DNA from: Bacilli bacterium
GTDB taxonomy: Bacteria > Bacillota_I > Bacilli_A > RF39 > UBA660
Assembly: GCA_007116525.1 (NCBI GenBank)
Contig: SKIH01000030.1
Coordinates: forward strand, 1 to 13,825
Length of the DNA stretch: 13,825 nucleotides
Reading direction: 5' to 3'
Each line of letters begins with the position of its first letter. The first letter of the stretch is position 1. Under the pieces are notes generated by a model. The model was not told where the DNA came from. It saw nothing but the letters and a program-made list of their open reading frames with translations, and did not search any database. A program made the position numbers and the translations under genes. Of the stretch, positions 5,279 to 12,330 are shown in pieces.

Positions 5279-7035
5279 TAGGTAAAGTAGTTTTTATTAG
5301 TGATAGTTTAGCACACGTTAAAATTGATGAATCGAAAGTTGCAACAAATTTAATGAACTTGCATATTGTGTTTGAAGAAGGGGAAAGAAAAATTTTAGCC
5401 GAAGTATCAGACATTAGTAATGAAATCATAAAAGCGCATTTTTTGGGTGAAATAATAGAAGGTAAATTTTTTCAAGGGATTATAAAGAAACCTTCGCTAA
5501 ATGCGAATGTAAGAATGATAAGAAGTGAAGAAGTGGCTTTAATAGTAGGTGAGGATAATAATCAATCTGTACTACTTGGAAGATCGCCTCTTTATGATGA
5601 TCATAAAATACGAGTAGATATAAATAGTTTATTTAGTAATCACTTGGCTATTTTTGGGAATTCAGGCAGTGGTAAATCATGGGGAGTTGCTAGAATTCTT
5701 CAAAATATTTTTGAAATGGAAAAGTTTGTTCCATATAAAGCAAATGTTTTGATGTTTGATACTTTCGGTGAATATCATAGTGCTTTTAAGGATATAAATG
5801 ATAAGAATAGTAATTATAACTTTAAGTTTTATTCGACTGCTAGTGAAGCAACCCCAAGAGAACGTTTGAAAATACCGATGTGGCTTTTAAATGCAGAGGA
5901 CGTTGCTATATTACTTTCGGTTACTGAACATGGACAATTACCGATAATTGAGAGAATGCTTAAGCTAGTTAAAGTTTTTGCACAAGATGATGAAATGGCT
6001 AATAAATATATGAATCATTTAATAGCAAAAGCTATTATGACGATCTTATATACTAATCAAACCGCCTCATCTAAAAGAAATGATGTATTTTCTATTTTAG
6101 CTTCATGTTCAACAAGAGAGTTTAATTTAGAAGCTCCTGTTGCAGGTGTAGGTTATGTTAGAAAATTTAGAGAGTGTTTCTTAATCGATAATAAAGGTAA
6201 TTTTACAGAAAGTATATTACTTACTAAATATGTTAGTAGTTTTATTGATGATTCGATGGAAGCGTATGAACCTGAAAAAGAAACGATGTATGGTTTAGAA
6301 GAAATGGAAAAAGCGCTTAATTTTACTTTGATATCTGAAGGACTTCTTAGAAATGATAAGTCTTATAATGATGCTATAGCGCTTAAAGTTAGGCTTCATT
6401 CGTTATTAGTTGGTAAATATTCTAAGTTTTTTGAAAACGATGAATATGTAACTAAGGAACAATATATTTCTGGAATAATTTCAAAGCAAGGAAAGAAAGC
6501 ACAAATTATAAATTTTAACTTAGAAGATGTAGATGATTGGTTTGGTAAGTTCGTTACTAAATTTTATTCAAGACTACTTTTTGAATTTACAAAAGGTCTT
6601 CAAAATAGAGCAACAATACCATTTCATATATTCGTTGAAGAAGCTCACAGGTTTGTTCAGGACGATTTAGATAAAAAATTGTTTGGATATAACATATTTG
6701 AAAGAGTTGCTAAAGAAGGTAGAAAATACGGAATGCTTATAAACTTGATTTCTCAAAGACCTGTCGATATTTCTGAAACTGTTATATCTCAGTGTTCTAA
6801 CTTTGTTATTTTCAAGATGAACCATCCAAGAGATTTGGAATATATTAAAAAGATGTTACCTAATATAAGTGCAGAAGTTGTTGAAAAGCAAAAAACACTT
6901 CAACCAGGTACTTGTGTTGCATTTGGTATGGCTTTTAAAGTTCCTTTGATTATAAAGATGAATCCGCCAAATCCAGCTCCATCAAGTGGTAATGCTGAAA
7001 TATTTAAAAATTGGGGTGTGCCTGTTGAAAAATAA
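5275..7035 (+). CDS. HerA/DUF87-type ATPase with HAS-barrel
   Basis: The 586-aa protein matches the layout of HerA-type hexameric FtsK/HerA ATPases that move along DNA. A beta-rich N-terminal region (about 1-110, MIGKVVFISDSLAHV...VLLGRSPLYDD) resembles a HAS barrel. Walker A is GNSGSGKS (128-135), and MLMFDTFGEY-type sequence follows. A Walker B-like FVEEAHRF (453-460) is followed by a C-terminal SQRPVDISETVISQCSNFVIFKMNHPRD block with the family's conserved arginine and sensor residues. In archaea HerA works with nuclease NurA in DNA end processing, and bacterial homologues also occur with nucleases or Sir2 proteins in phage defence; no such partner is present. The start overlaps the ylxM stop (ATGA), and the 3' end overlaps ldh by 11 bases. 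GGGGAGG lies 14 bases before the ATG, which is rather far, so translational coupling probably helps. The biological role is not determined. Confidence 0.85.
   Translation: MIGKVVFISDSLAHVKIDESKVATNLMNLHIVFEEGERKILAEVSDISNEIIKAHFLGEIIEGKFFQGIIKKPSLNANVRMIRSEEVALIVGEDNNQSVLLGRSPLYDDHKIRVDINSLFSNHLAIFGNSGSGKSWGVARILQNIFEMEKFVPYKANVLMFDTFGEYHSAFKDINDKNSNYNFKFYSTASEATPRERLKIPMWLLNAEDVAILLSVTEHGQLPIIERMLKLVKVFAQDDEMANKYMNHLIAKAIMTILYTNQTASSKRNDVFSILASCSTREFNLEAPVAGVGYVRKFRECFLIDNKGNFTESILLTKYVSSFIDDSMEAYEPEKETMYGLEEMEKALNFTLISEGLLRNDKSYNDAIALKVRLHSLLVGKYSKFFENDEYVTKEQYISGIISKQGKKAQIINFNLEDVDDWFGKFVTKFYSRLLFEFTKGLQNRATIPFHIFVEEAHRFVQDDLDKKLFGYNIFERVAKEGRKYGMLINLISQRPVDISETVISQCSNFVIFKMNHPRDLEYIKKMLPNISAEVVEKQKTLQPGTCVAFGMAFKVPLIIKMNPPNPAPSSGNAEIFKNWGVPVEK
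7013..7027 (+). promoter_or_regulatory. Shine-Dalgarno and TTG start of ldh
   Basis: GGGGTG (7013-7018) lies six bases before a TTG (7025-7027) that would begin the protein MKNKVVIIGAGNVG, the normal LDH N-terminus. Longer in-frame starts (GTG 6986, ATG 6992) add residues that are just a shifted reading of the ATPase gene end and have no Shine-Dalgarno. The TTG start is therefore preferred. Confidence 0.65.
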
Positions 7036-7930
7036 GGTCGTTATAATCGGTGCTGGGAATGTGGGTTTAAGTTATGCATATGCCCTAACTAACCAAAAGA
7101 CTAAAGTAAATGAAATTGTATTAATAGATACTAATGAGGATAAAATAAAAGGTGAAGCGATGGATTTGAATCATGGGATGCCTTTTTCTCCTTCTAAAGT
7201 AGATGTTAAAGCCGGTAGTTATGAAGATTGTATGGATGCGAGAATCGTTTGTATTTGTGCGGGAGCTTCACAAAAACCCGGCGAGACGAGATTAGATTTG
7301 CTAAATAAAAACGACAAAATATTTGATTCAATAATTAAAAGTGTTTTACAATCTGGGTTTGATGGTATTTTCTTAATCGCTACAAATCCAGTTGATATTA
7401 TGACTTTTATTGCACAAAAACATTCTAATTTTCCTAAAAATAAAGTTATTGGAAGTGGGACTGTTTTAGATACTGCTAGATTAAGGTATTTGATAAGTAA
7501 TGAGTTAAATATTAATTCAAAAAATGTTCATGCTTATATTTTAGGGGAACACGGTGATTCTGAATTTCCAGCTTGGTCTAATGCATTTGTTGGGAGCAAA
7601 TCTATTTATAATTATTTGAGTCCCAAACAGTTAGATGAAATTGCTCTTAAAGTTAAAAACGCGGCATATGATATAATTGATAAGAAAGGTTCGACTTATT
7701 ATGCAATTGGTATGGTTTTAGTTCGTCTTACAAATGCAATATTAGATGATGAGAATACTATTTTTACGGTTAGTTCATATAATGAACAATACGAGGTATA
7801 CATAGGTATGCCTAGCATCGTTAATTCAAATGGTGTTAGAGAAATCATTGATATTGATATGTCTCATAAAGAGTGTGAGCTCCTTACTAAGTCTGCAATG
7901 ATAATTAAGAATGAAATAAAAAAATTATAA
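7025..7930 (+). CDS. ldh: L-lactate dehydrogenase
   Basis: The enzyme reduces pyruvate to L-lactate with NADH, regenerating NAD+ in fermentation. From the TTG start it is 301 aa, near the family norm. It has the Rossmann GAGNVG (9-14), an acidic residue ending the next strand (IDT), the loop ASQKPGETRLDL with Gln83, which selects pyruvate (malate dehydrogenases have Arg there), catalytic Arg89, DTAR (149-152) with the substrate-binding arginine, and GEHGDSE with catalytic His176. Residues such as those binding fructose-1,6-bisphosphate were not assessed. It overlaps the ATPase gene by 11 bases and has no room for its own promoter directly upstream, so it is co-transcribed. It ends in a terminator-like hairpin. 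Its presence inside an SRP operon is unusual. Confidence 0.92.
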   Translation: MKNKVVIIGAGNVGLSYAYALTNQKTKVNEIVLIDTNEDKIKGEAMDLNHGMPFSPSKVDVKAGSYEDCMDARIVCICAGASQKPGETRLDLLNKNDKIFDSIIKSVLQSGFDGIFLIATNPVDIMTFIAQKHSNFPKNKVIGSGTVLDTARLRYLISNELNINSKNVHAYILGEHGDSEFPAWSNAFVGSKSIYNYLSPKQLDEIALKVKNAAYDIIDKKGSTYYAIGMVLVRLTNAILDDENTIFTVSSYNEQYEVYIGMPSIVNSNGVREIIDIDMSHKECELLTKSAMIIKNEIKKL

Positions 7931-7951
7931 AGCCTTAGGGCTTTATTTTAT
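7927..7951 (+). terminator. Terminator-like hairpin between ldh and ffh
   Basis: ATAAAGCC (7927-7934) pairs with GGCTTTAT (7939-7946) around a TTAG loop and is followed by a short T-rich run (TTTTAT). The ldh stop codon sits inside the stem. With only three G-C pairs it is likely a partial terminator. No clear promoter fits in the few bases left before the ffh Shine-Dalgarno, so ffh must rely on readthrough or on a promoter inside ldh. Confidence 0.6.
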
Positions 7952-7963
7952 CGAGGTGAAAAA

Positions 7964-9265
7964 ATGTTAGAAAATTTATCAGAAAAATTACAAAAATCAT
8001 TAAGTGACATGAAAGGTTACGGAAAAATTACTGAGGAAAATGTAAACGAGGCTACTAGATCTATTAGAATTGCTTTGCTGGAAGCTGATGTTAATTACAA
8101 AGTTGTAAAAAGTTTCATTTCTTCCGTTAAAGAAAAAGCATTAGGGGAAGAGGTAACAAAATCTTTAAAACCAGGGGAAGTATTCACAAAAATTGTTAAA
8201 GATGAGTTAGTGTCACTTTTAGGAGAATACGAACCTTTAAATGTTGCAAGTAAGACTAAAATAATGATGATTGGTCTTCAAGGTAGTGGTAAAACAACTA
8301 CATCTGGAAAACTTGCATTGTATTTGCGCAAAAAAGAGGCTAAGAAGCCCCTTTTAGTAGCATGTGATGTATATAGACCGGCTGCTATTGATCAGTTGAA
8401 ACAAATCGGTAAACAGCTAAATATAGAGGTCTTCTCAAAAGACACTAAGGATGTTTTAGAAATATCTAGAGAATCTTTAGAGTATGCTAATGAAAATGGT
8501 TTTGATACTATTATTTTCGATACAGCAGGAAGGCTTCATATTAATGAGGAGCTTATGGATGAGCTTAGTTCTATGAGCGAATTAATCAAACCTACTGAAA
8601 CATTACTTATAGTGGATGCTATGATAGGTCAGGATGCCATTAATGTTATTGATGGGTTCAATGAAAATTTAAATATAACGGGTGCTATTTTAACTAAGAT
8701 GGACGGCAATACAAAAGGTGGTGTAGCTTTATCCGTTCGTCATTTAACTAAAATACCTATAAAGTTTATTGGTACAAGTGAGAAGATGGATGGAATAGAA
8801 TTTTTTGATCCAACTAGAATGGCCGAAAGATTACTTGGAATGGGAGACATTTTATCGATAGTTGATAAAGTGGAAGATGCTTATTCAATGGAGGATGCTA
8901 AAAAAGCTGCAGATAGTTTAAAAAGTGGTAAATTTACTTTAGAAGATTTTTTAAATCATTTAAATCAAATTAAAAAAATGGGTCCTTTAGAAAACATTTT
9001 AAAGATGATGCCTGGAGCCTCTAAGATGGGTTTAAATAATGTTAATGTTGATCCGAAAAAATTAGCACATGTTGAGGCAATTATTTTGTCGATGACTCCA
9101 AAGGAACGTAGAAACCCCTCAATTTTAAAGGCTAGTAGAAAAAAAAGAATAGCAAAAGGTGCGGGATTAACTGTTACTGAAGTTAATTTAGTATTGAAGC
9201 AATATGAGCAAATGAAAGAGATGATGAAAAAATTAAAAAACGGCAACTTAAAGTTACCATTTTAA
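7964..9265 (+). CDS. ffh: Signal recognition particle protein Ffh
   Basis: Ffh binds the SRP RNA and emerging signal sequences and pairs with FtsY. The 433 aa form N, G and M domains. GTPase motifs are GLQGSGKTT (104-112), DVYRPAA, DTAGR (186-190) and TKMDG (244-248). The M domain (about 300-433) is rich in methionine (MMPGASKM, MKEMMKKL) and holds the SRP RNA-binding stretch SRKKRIAKGAG followed by LTVTEVN. The ATG at 7964 is preceded by GAGGTGA. It is slightly short for the family but complete. Its usual neighbour ylxM is separated from it by the ATPase and ldh genes. It ends at a hairpin shared with the converging carboxypeptidase gene. Confidence 0.97.
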   Translation: MLENLSEKLQKSLSDMKGYGKITEENVNEATRSIRIALLEADVNYKVVKSFISSVKEKALGEEVTKSLKPGEVFTKIVKDELVSLLGEYEPLNVASKTKIMMIGLQGSGKTTTSGKLALYLRKKEAKKPLLVACDVYRPAAIDQLKQIGKQLNIEVFSKDTKDVLEISRESLEYANENGFDTIIFDTAGRLHINEELMDELSSMSELIKPTETLLIVDAMIGQDAINVIDGFNENLNITGAILTKMDGNTKGGVALSVRHLTKIPIKFIGTSEKMDGIEFFDPTRMAERLLGMGDILSIVDKVEDAYSMEDAKKAADSLKSGKFTLEDFLNHLNQIKKMGPLENILKMMPGASKMGLNNVNVDPKKLAHVEAIILSMTPKERRNPSILKASRKKRIAKGAGLTVTEVNLVLKQYEQMKEMMKKLKNGNLKLPF

Positions 9266-9290
9266 AAAAGACTTTTAAAAAGTCTTTTTT
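9264..9290. terminator. Bidirectional terminator between ffh and the carboxypeptidase gene
   Basis: AAAAAAGACT (9264-9273) pairs with AGTCTTTTTT (9281-9290) around a 7-base loop. On the plus strand it ends in a T-run that continues to 9291 and then TATTTT; on the minus strand the mirror stem also ends in TTTTTT. Both flanking stop codons (ffh TAA 9263-9265, carboxypeptidase TAA 9292-9290) overlap the hairpin edges, so one element serves both genes. Confidence 0.82.
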
Positions 9291-10258
9291 TATTTTACAT
9301 AAACTGCATAGTATTCATCAAAGGTGATTTCATTTTCAAAAATATATGTAGCAACTTCTACTCCAACATATCTATAATGCCATGGTTCATAAATATATCC
9401 TGTTATATCTACTTTATCTTCTGGATATCTTAAAATAAATCCATATTTGTGAGCGTTTTCTGCTAACCATTCAAATTCATTAGTATTTCCAAAGTCTCTA
9501 AGTGTACTACCAGGTTCAATGAAATCTAAGGCAAGCCCTGTTTGATGTTCCGAGTGGCCAGCTCTTGCTGAAAATGTATCAGCTTCTTCTTTTCCCCTGC
9601 TTGCAGCATAGTTTGTATATAATCTTTCTTGGTGTGAATAATCTCTATATGTACTTGTAGCATATAATCTAAGATTTTCATCACTTGCGGCACTATGCAT
9701 CTTTAAAAAAGCATCGTGTGCAACTCCGGCTAACGAACCGATACCATAATAAGGTTCTAAGTTCGTTAAATTATCAGGTTCAAAGTTTTCGGGTAATTTA
9801 TAGTATTTGTTTGAAATAATTAAAATCCCCTTACTTAAGTCTGTTTCTTCAATATTAGTGTAAAAATCGTAATGCCTATTTGTATTAACTCTTTCAACGA
9901 TTTCTCTAATATCTTTTTCTTCATTGTTATCTTTATAATCTAAATAATCTAATATTTTATCTTCAATAAAATATCTTTCTTCTAGGATTTCTATTAATTG
10001 TTCATTGTATTCTAATGTTTTAATAATTGAAATATTAATGTCGCTTAACTTTTTAATAATAGCAACCTCACCATCTGAATAACCAATTTCTTTTAGTTTT
10101 TCTTTTGTTTCGTCTCTAGGCTCTGTGACTTTGAAAATATCATCTATATTTCCTTGCATGTATATATTATAGTAATAGTAATAAAAACCTAAAACTATTA
10201 TGATAGGTACAAATATTAATAAGATTTTGGGTATTTTACTTTTTTTCTTATTATTCAT
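9290..10258 (-). CDS. VanY-like M15 D,D-carboxypeptidase, paralogue 1
   Basis: M15B enzymes remove the terminal D-alanine from peptidoglycan stem peptides or precursors outside the membrane. This 322-aa protein has a lysine-rich start (MNNKKKSK), one membrane anchor (about 9-30), a helical acidic linker domain (about 50-156) and the C-terminal peptidase domain. The latter has STYRDYSHQERLY, then AGHSEHQTGLALD with zinc ligands H238 and D245, and YEPWHYRYVG with catalytic E291 and zinc ligand H294, so it looks active. Its start overlaps the preceding 124-aa gene by 8 bases, with AAAGGAGAA upstream. It ends the three-gene minus-strand operon. No VanR/S/H/A/X genes are present, so glycopeptide resistance is not implied; routine wall trimming is more likely. 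Confidence 0.9.
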   Translation of the reverse strand: MNNKKKSKIPKILLIFVPIIIVLGFYYYYYNIYMQGNIDDIFKVTEPRDETKEKLKEIGYSDGEVAIIKKLSDINISIIKTLEYNEQLIEILEERYFIEDKILDYLDYKDNNEEKDIREIVERVNTNRHYDFYTNIEETDLSKGILIISNKYYKLPENFEPDNLTNLEPYYGIGSLAGVAHDAFLKMHSAASDENLRLYATSTYRDYSHQERLYTNYAASRGKEEADTFSARAGHSEHQTGLALDFIEPGSTLRDFGNTNEFEWLAENAHKYGFILRYPEDKVDITGYIYEPWHYRYVGVEVATYIFENEITFDEYYAVYVK

Positions 10259-10625
10259 TTATCCATTCTCCTTTATTGGTAACTAAAAACAAAATCAGTG
10301 ATAAGTTTAAAATTACAATAAAAGGCAAGTTATAAACAATAAATGTTTCTTCAAGATAATTATATTGAAAAGGATTTTGTACGATAAATGGGTCGATATA
10401 ATGTCTTAAGTATATTATTGAAATTGCAATTTGAGTAATCCTAAATAAGTTTTCGTATAATGCTGACTTTATTTTTTTGTAAAAAGTAAATGTCATTATT
10501 GAAAATGAAGTTAGTATCATAAGAAAAACAAAAATAGGATGAACTGTAACAAATGTTATTATACTAATTGAAAAAATAAAATTAGTAATTGCAAGTGTCT
10601 TATTGACCGTCAAAAATTCACGCAT
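10251..10625 (-). CDS. Polytopic membrane protein, unknown function
   Basis: I do not recognise this 124-aa protein. It has four likely membrane helices (about 8-26, 28-49, 61-77 and 97-116), a basic loop FYKKIKS between the second and third, and a charged C-terminus (NKGEWINE). It overlaps both neighbours by 8 bases (ATGCGTGA at its start, ATGAATAA at its end), so translation is probably coupled to the 206-aa protein before it and the carboxypeptidase after it. GGGAGG lies 9 bases before its ATG. The tight coupling argues for a shared function with the carboxypeptidase, but nothing in the sequence names it. Confidence 0.75.
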   Translation of the reverse strand: MREFLTVNKTLAITNFIFSISIITFVTVHPIFVFLMILTSFSIMTFTFYKKIKSALYENLFRITQIAISIIYLRHYIDPFIVQNPFQYNYLEETFIVYNLPFIVILNLSLILFLVTNKGEWINE

Positions 10626-11238
10626 CTAAACCAGCCTCCCTTATAATTGTATTGAGTGCTAGATCAAATTCACTCAAACAAGCATAAAACATATAAATCC
10701 TTGCTTCTGCTGCATAATTATTATAATGGCCTGATCTGCTAGGCATTTTATATGTATGGGTTTTTAGATTGGTACTACCATCATCAAACACTATATTTTG
10801 TCTTGATATTCTATTTAAGGCATAATTTTGAAAATATATATTTGTGTCGAGACCATTTTCATCAAGAGCACTATATATGCTTGGGATTATATAAATGGCA
10901 ATGGTCATTTCATCAAATTGAATCAAATCTTTAAAGTTAAGTTCAATTTTATTTTCTAAATCTATTATTGGATTGCTGAAAAATTCGTCATAAGCCTTTT
11001 CAACAGACGAAATTATTATCTCATCATCATCAAATCCAAGATTTCCTTCTTTTATTATGTTTGTTCTATTTTCTATCCTATCGATTAACTCTGTTCTGTT
11101 GGGAACAATTTCGTCGATATTAACTTCGAATGTTTTAGTTAAATATATCATATGTAGAAAATTGGCTATAAGCAAAAATCCGGCCACAGATAATATTACC
11201 AAAACAGACAAATTGGAAAGCATTTTTTTTGCATCCAT
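10618..11238 (-). CDS. Single-pass extracytoplasmic protein, unknown function
   Basis: I do not recognise this 206-aa protein. After a short MDAKKMLSN start it has one membrane helix (about 10-34), then a mostly acidic domain of about 170 residues expected outside the cell. Visible features are an N-R-T-rich segment (VPNRTELIDRIENRTN), an FDDDE stretch and the C-terminal MPSRSGHYNNYAAEARIYMF region. No zinc-peptidase or transglycosylase motif is evident, and there are no cysteine pairs. The ATG at 11238 has AGAGGG about 8 bases upstream. It is the first gene of the operon that runs through the 124-aa protein into carboxypeptidase 1. Only a weak TATTAT-like -10 is visible before it, with no good -35. 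Confidence 0.78.
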   Translation of the reverse strand: MDAKKMLSNLSVLVILSVAGFLLIANFLHMIYLTKTFEVNIDEIVPNRTELIDRIENRTNIIKEGNLGFDDDEIIISSVEKAYDEFFSNPIIDLENKIELNFKDLIQFDEMTIAIYIIPSIYSALDENGLDTNIYFQNYALNRISRQNIVFDDGSTNLKTHTYKMPSRSGHYNNYAAEARIYMFYACLSEFDLALNTIIREAGLDA

Positions 11239-11299
11239 AAAGTATACCCTCTTTCATTCTTATAATATAATTTTAACATAAATGAGTTATATATAAAAC

Positions 11300-11328
11300 A
11301 TTAAAAAAAGTAAGTGTAAACTTACTTT
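11300..11328 (-). terminator. Terminator of carboxypeptidase paralogue 2
   Basis: On the minus strand a 9-bp stem (AAAGTAAGT at 11328-11320 with ACTTACTTT at 11315-11307) and a 4-base loop are followed by a T-run (CTTTTTTTA). The stem begins in the last codon and stop of the gene. It separates this gene from the 206-aa gene operon downstream, so the two VanY-like genes are probably separate transcription units. Confidence 0.75.
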
Positions 11329-12254
11329 AAATAAAATGCATAGTATTCATCAAACGTAATGTTGTTTTCAAAAATATATTTCGCTACTTCAACACCGACA
11401 TATCTATAATGCCAAGGCTCGTAATTAAAACCCGTAATATGCTCTTTATCTTTTGGATACCTCATAATAAAACCAAACTTATGGGCATTATTACTAAGCC
11501 ATTCAAACTCCTCAGTTTTATCATAATCAGAGGTTGACACCCCTAATATATTTATGTCTAGTGCTAATCCCGTTTGGTGTTCTGAATGCCCTGGTCTAGC
11601 GATTATTTCATCTGTTCTTCTAGTTCCTTGAATTTCTCTGTTTCTCTCATAAATTGATTCTTGTGAACTGTAACTTCTATATGAACCATTAGCGATCAAG
11701 TTATAACCGCTTCCTTTTGCACTTCTCCAAAGAGAGACATAACTATTTAAAGCTTCTAGGTTCAAACTATTATTATTATAAGAGTATTGAAGTGAAATTT
11801 GATTTAGTTCTGGAACTGAGTAATCGCTATTAAGTTTATAATATCTGTTGACTAACATTAGTTTTTCTTTTGAAGTGTCTGTATCATGCACTTCTTCATA
11901 ATGATCTAAATGATTATGGGTGTTTACTATTGAAATAACATCATTATAATCTAGACTTGTATTGTTTTCTTTGTGTTCGATATATTTTTCGAAGTTTTCC
12001 TCTATAAAATACTTCTCGTTTAATAAATATGGAATGTGTTCATTATATTCATTGTCTATTACTAAACTGATAAAATTATCATCTATGTTGCTTATATGTT
12101 CTATTTCTTCTGTGGAGTAACCAATGTTTTTAAATTTTCGATCATTGCTTCTCAAATGGGAAAAAACATTTATCAATGATAACAACAAAATAAATGTTAA
12201 TAAAATTAAAACTAACTTTAAAATAACACCCTTTTTCAATTTTCTTTTATTCAT
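11322..12254 (-). CDS. VanY-like M15 D,D-carboxypeptidase, paralogue 2
   Basis: The 310-aa protein has the same plan as paralogue 1: basic start (MNKRKLKKG), membrane anchor (about 10-30), a linker domain (about 40-141) and an M15 peptidase domain. Active-site residues are intact: GHSEHQTGLALD with H226 and D233, and YEPWHYRYVG with E279 and H282. The last 30 residues are nearly identical to paralogue 1 (YIFEN.ITFDEYYA), whereas the linker is much more diverged, which points to an old duplication under constraint on the catalytic part. The start is supported by AGGTGGTGTT upstream. It is divergent from the NodB-type deacetylase gene and shares a 76-base intergenic region with it, so the two wall enzymes may be regulated together. 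Confidence 0.9.
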   Translation of the reverse strand: MNKRKLKKGVILKLVLILLTFILLLSLINVFSHLRSNDRKFKNIGYSTEEIEHISNIDDNFISLVIDNEYNEHIPYLLNEKYFIEENFEKYIEHKENNTSLDYNDVISIVNTHNHLDHYEEVHDTDTSKEKLMLVNRYYKLNSDYSVPELNQISLQYSYNNNSLNLEALNSYVSLWRSAKGSGYNLIANGSYRSYSSQESIYERNREIQGTRRTDEIIARPGHSEHQTGLALDINILGVSTSDYDKTEEFEWLSNNAHKFGFIMRYPKDKEHITGFNYEPWHYRYVGVEVAKYIFENNITFDEYYAFYLK

Positions 12255-12276
12255 AACACCACCTAATTTAATTATA
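12255..12276 (-). promoter_or_regulatory. Candidate -10 box and Shine-Dalgarno of carboxypeptidase 2
   Basis: On the minus strand TATAAT (12276-12271), six bases, AGGTGGTGTT (12264-12255) and ATG follow each other. No good -35 box is visible. The predicted leader is about 10 nt. The spacing is identical to that at ftsY, the rodA-like gene and the deacetylase gene. Confidence 0.48.
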
Positions 12277-12305
12277 CTATATTTTATAAAAAAAAGGTAG
12301 TTGTA

Positions 12306-12330
12306 TGATAAAATGTTAATAGGTGATAAT
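12306..12330 (+). promoter_or_regulatory. Extended -10 promoter and Shine-Dalgarno of the deacetylase gene
   Basis: TG-A-TAAAAT (12306-12314) is an extended -10 motif, and no -35 is needed or seen. After six bases comes AGGTGATAAT (12321-12330) and then ATG at 12331. A longer in-frame reading from TTG 12301 would translate the promoter itself, so ATG 12331 is the start. Confidence 0.5.

Noticed and set aside
6986..7024. A longer lactate dehydrogenase start at GTG 6986
   Set aside because: The added residues only reread the end of the ATPase gene in another frame, and the TTG at 7025 has GGGGTG six bases upstream and gives the usual N-terminus.
5275..7035. A HerA-based phage defence system
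   Set aside because: No nuclease, Sir2 or other effector partner is adjacent, and the gene sits in a housekeeping SRP operon, so a defence role is not supported.
7927..7963. SRP RNA (ffs) or a riboswitch before ffh
   Set aside because: The gap is under 40 bases and holds just a simple hairpin; no GNAR tetraloop domain or aptamer-sized structure fits.
8965..9246. Minus-strand 93-aa frame opposite the ffh M domain
   Set aside because: It is a mirror of the methionine- and lysine-rich M domain and has no upstream signals.
10752..11281. Plus-strand 60-aa and 74-aa frames opposite the 206-aa membrane protein gene
   Set aside because: No Shine-Dalgarno is present, and the minus-strand genes here are supported by ordered overlaps and good ribosome-binding sites.
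9290..12254. A vancomycin-resistance (van) cluster
   Set aside because: Only VanY-like carboxypeptidases are present. There is no D-lactate/D-Ala ligase, VanH, VanX or VanRS, and the neighbouring genes are unrecognised membrane proteins.
12301..12330. A 10-residue N-terminal extension of the deacetylase from TTG 12301
   Set aside because: It would translate the -10 box and the Shine-Dalgarno; ATG 12331 directly follows AGGTGATAAT and begins a normal membrane anchor.
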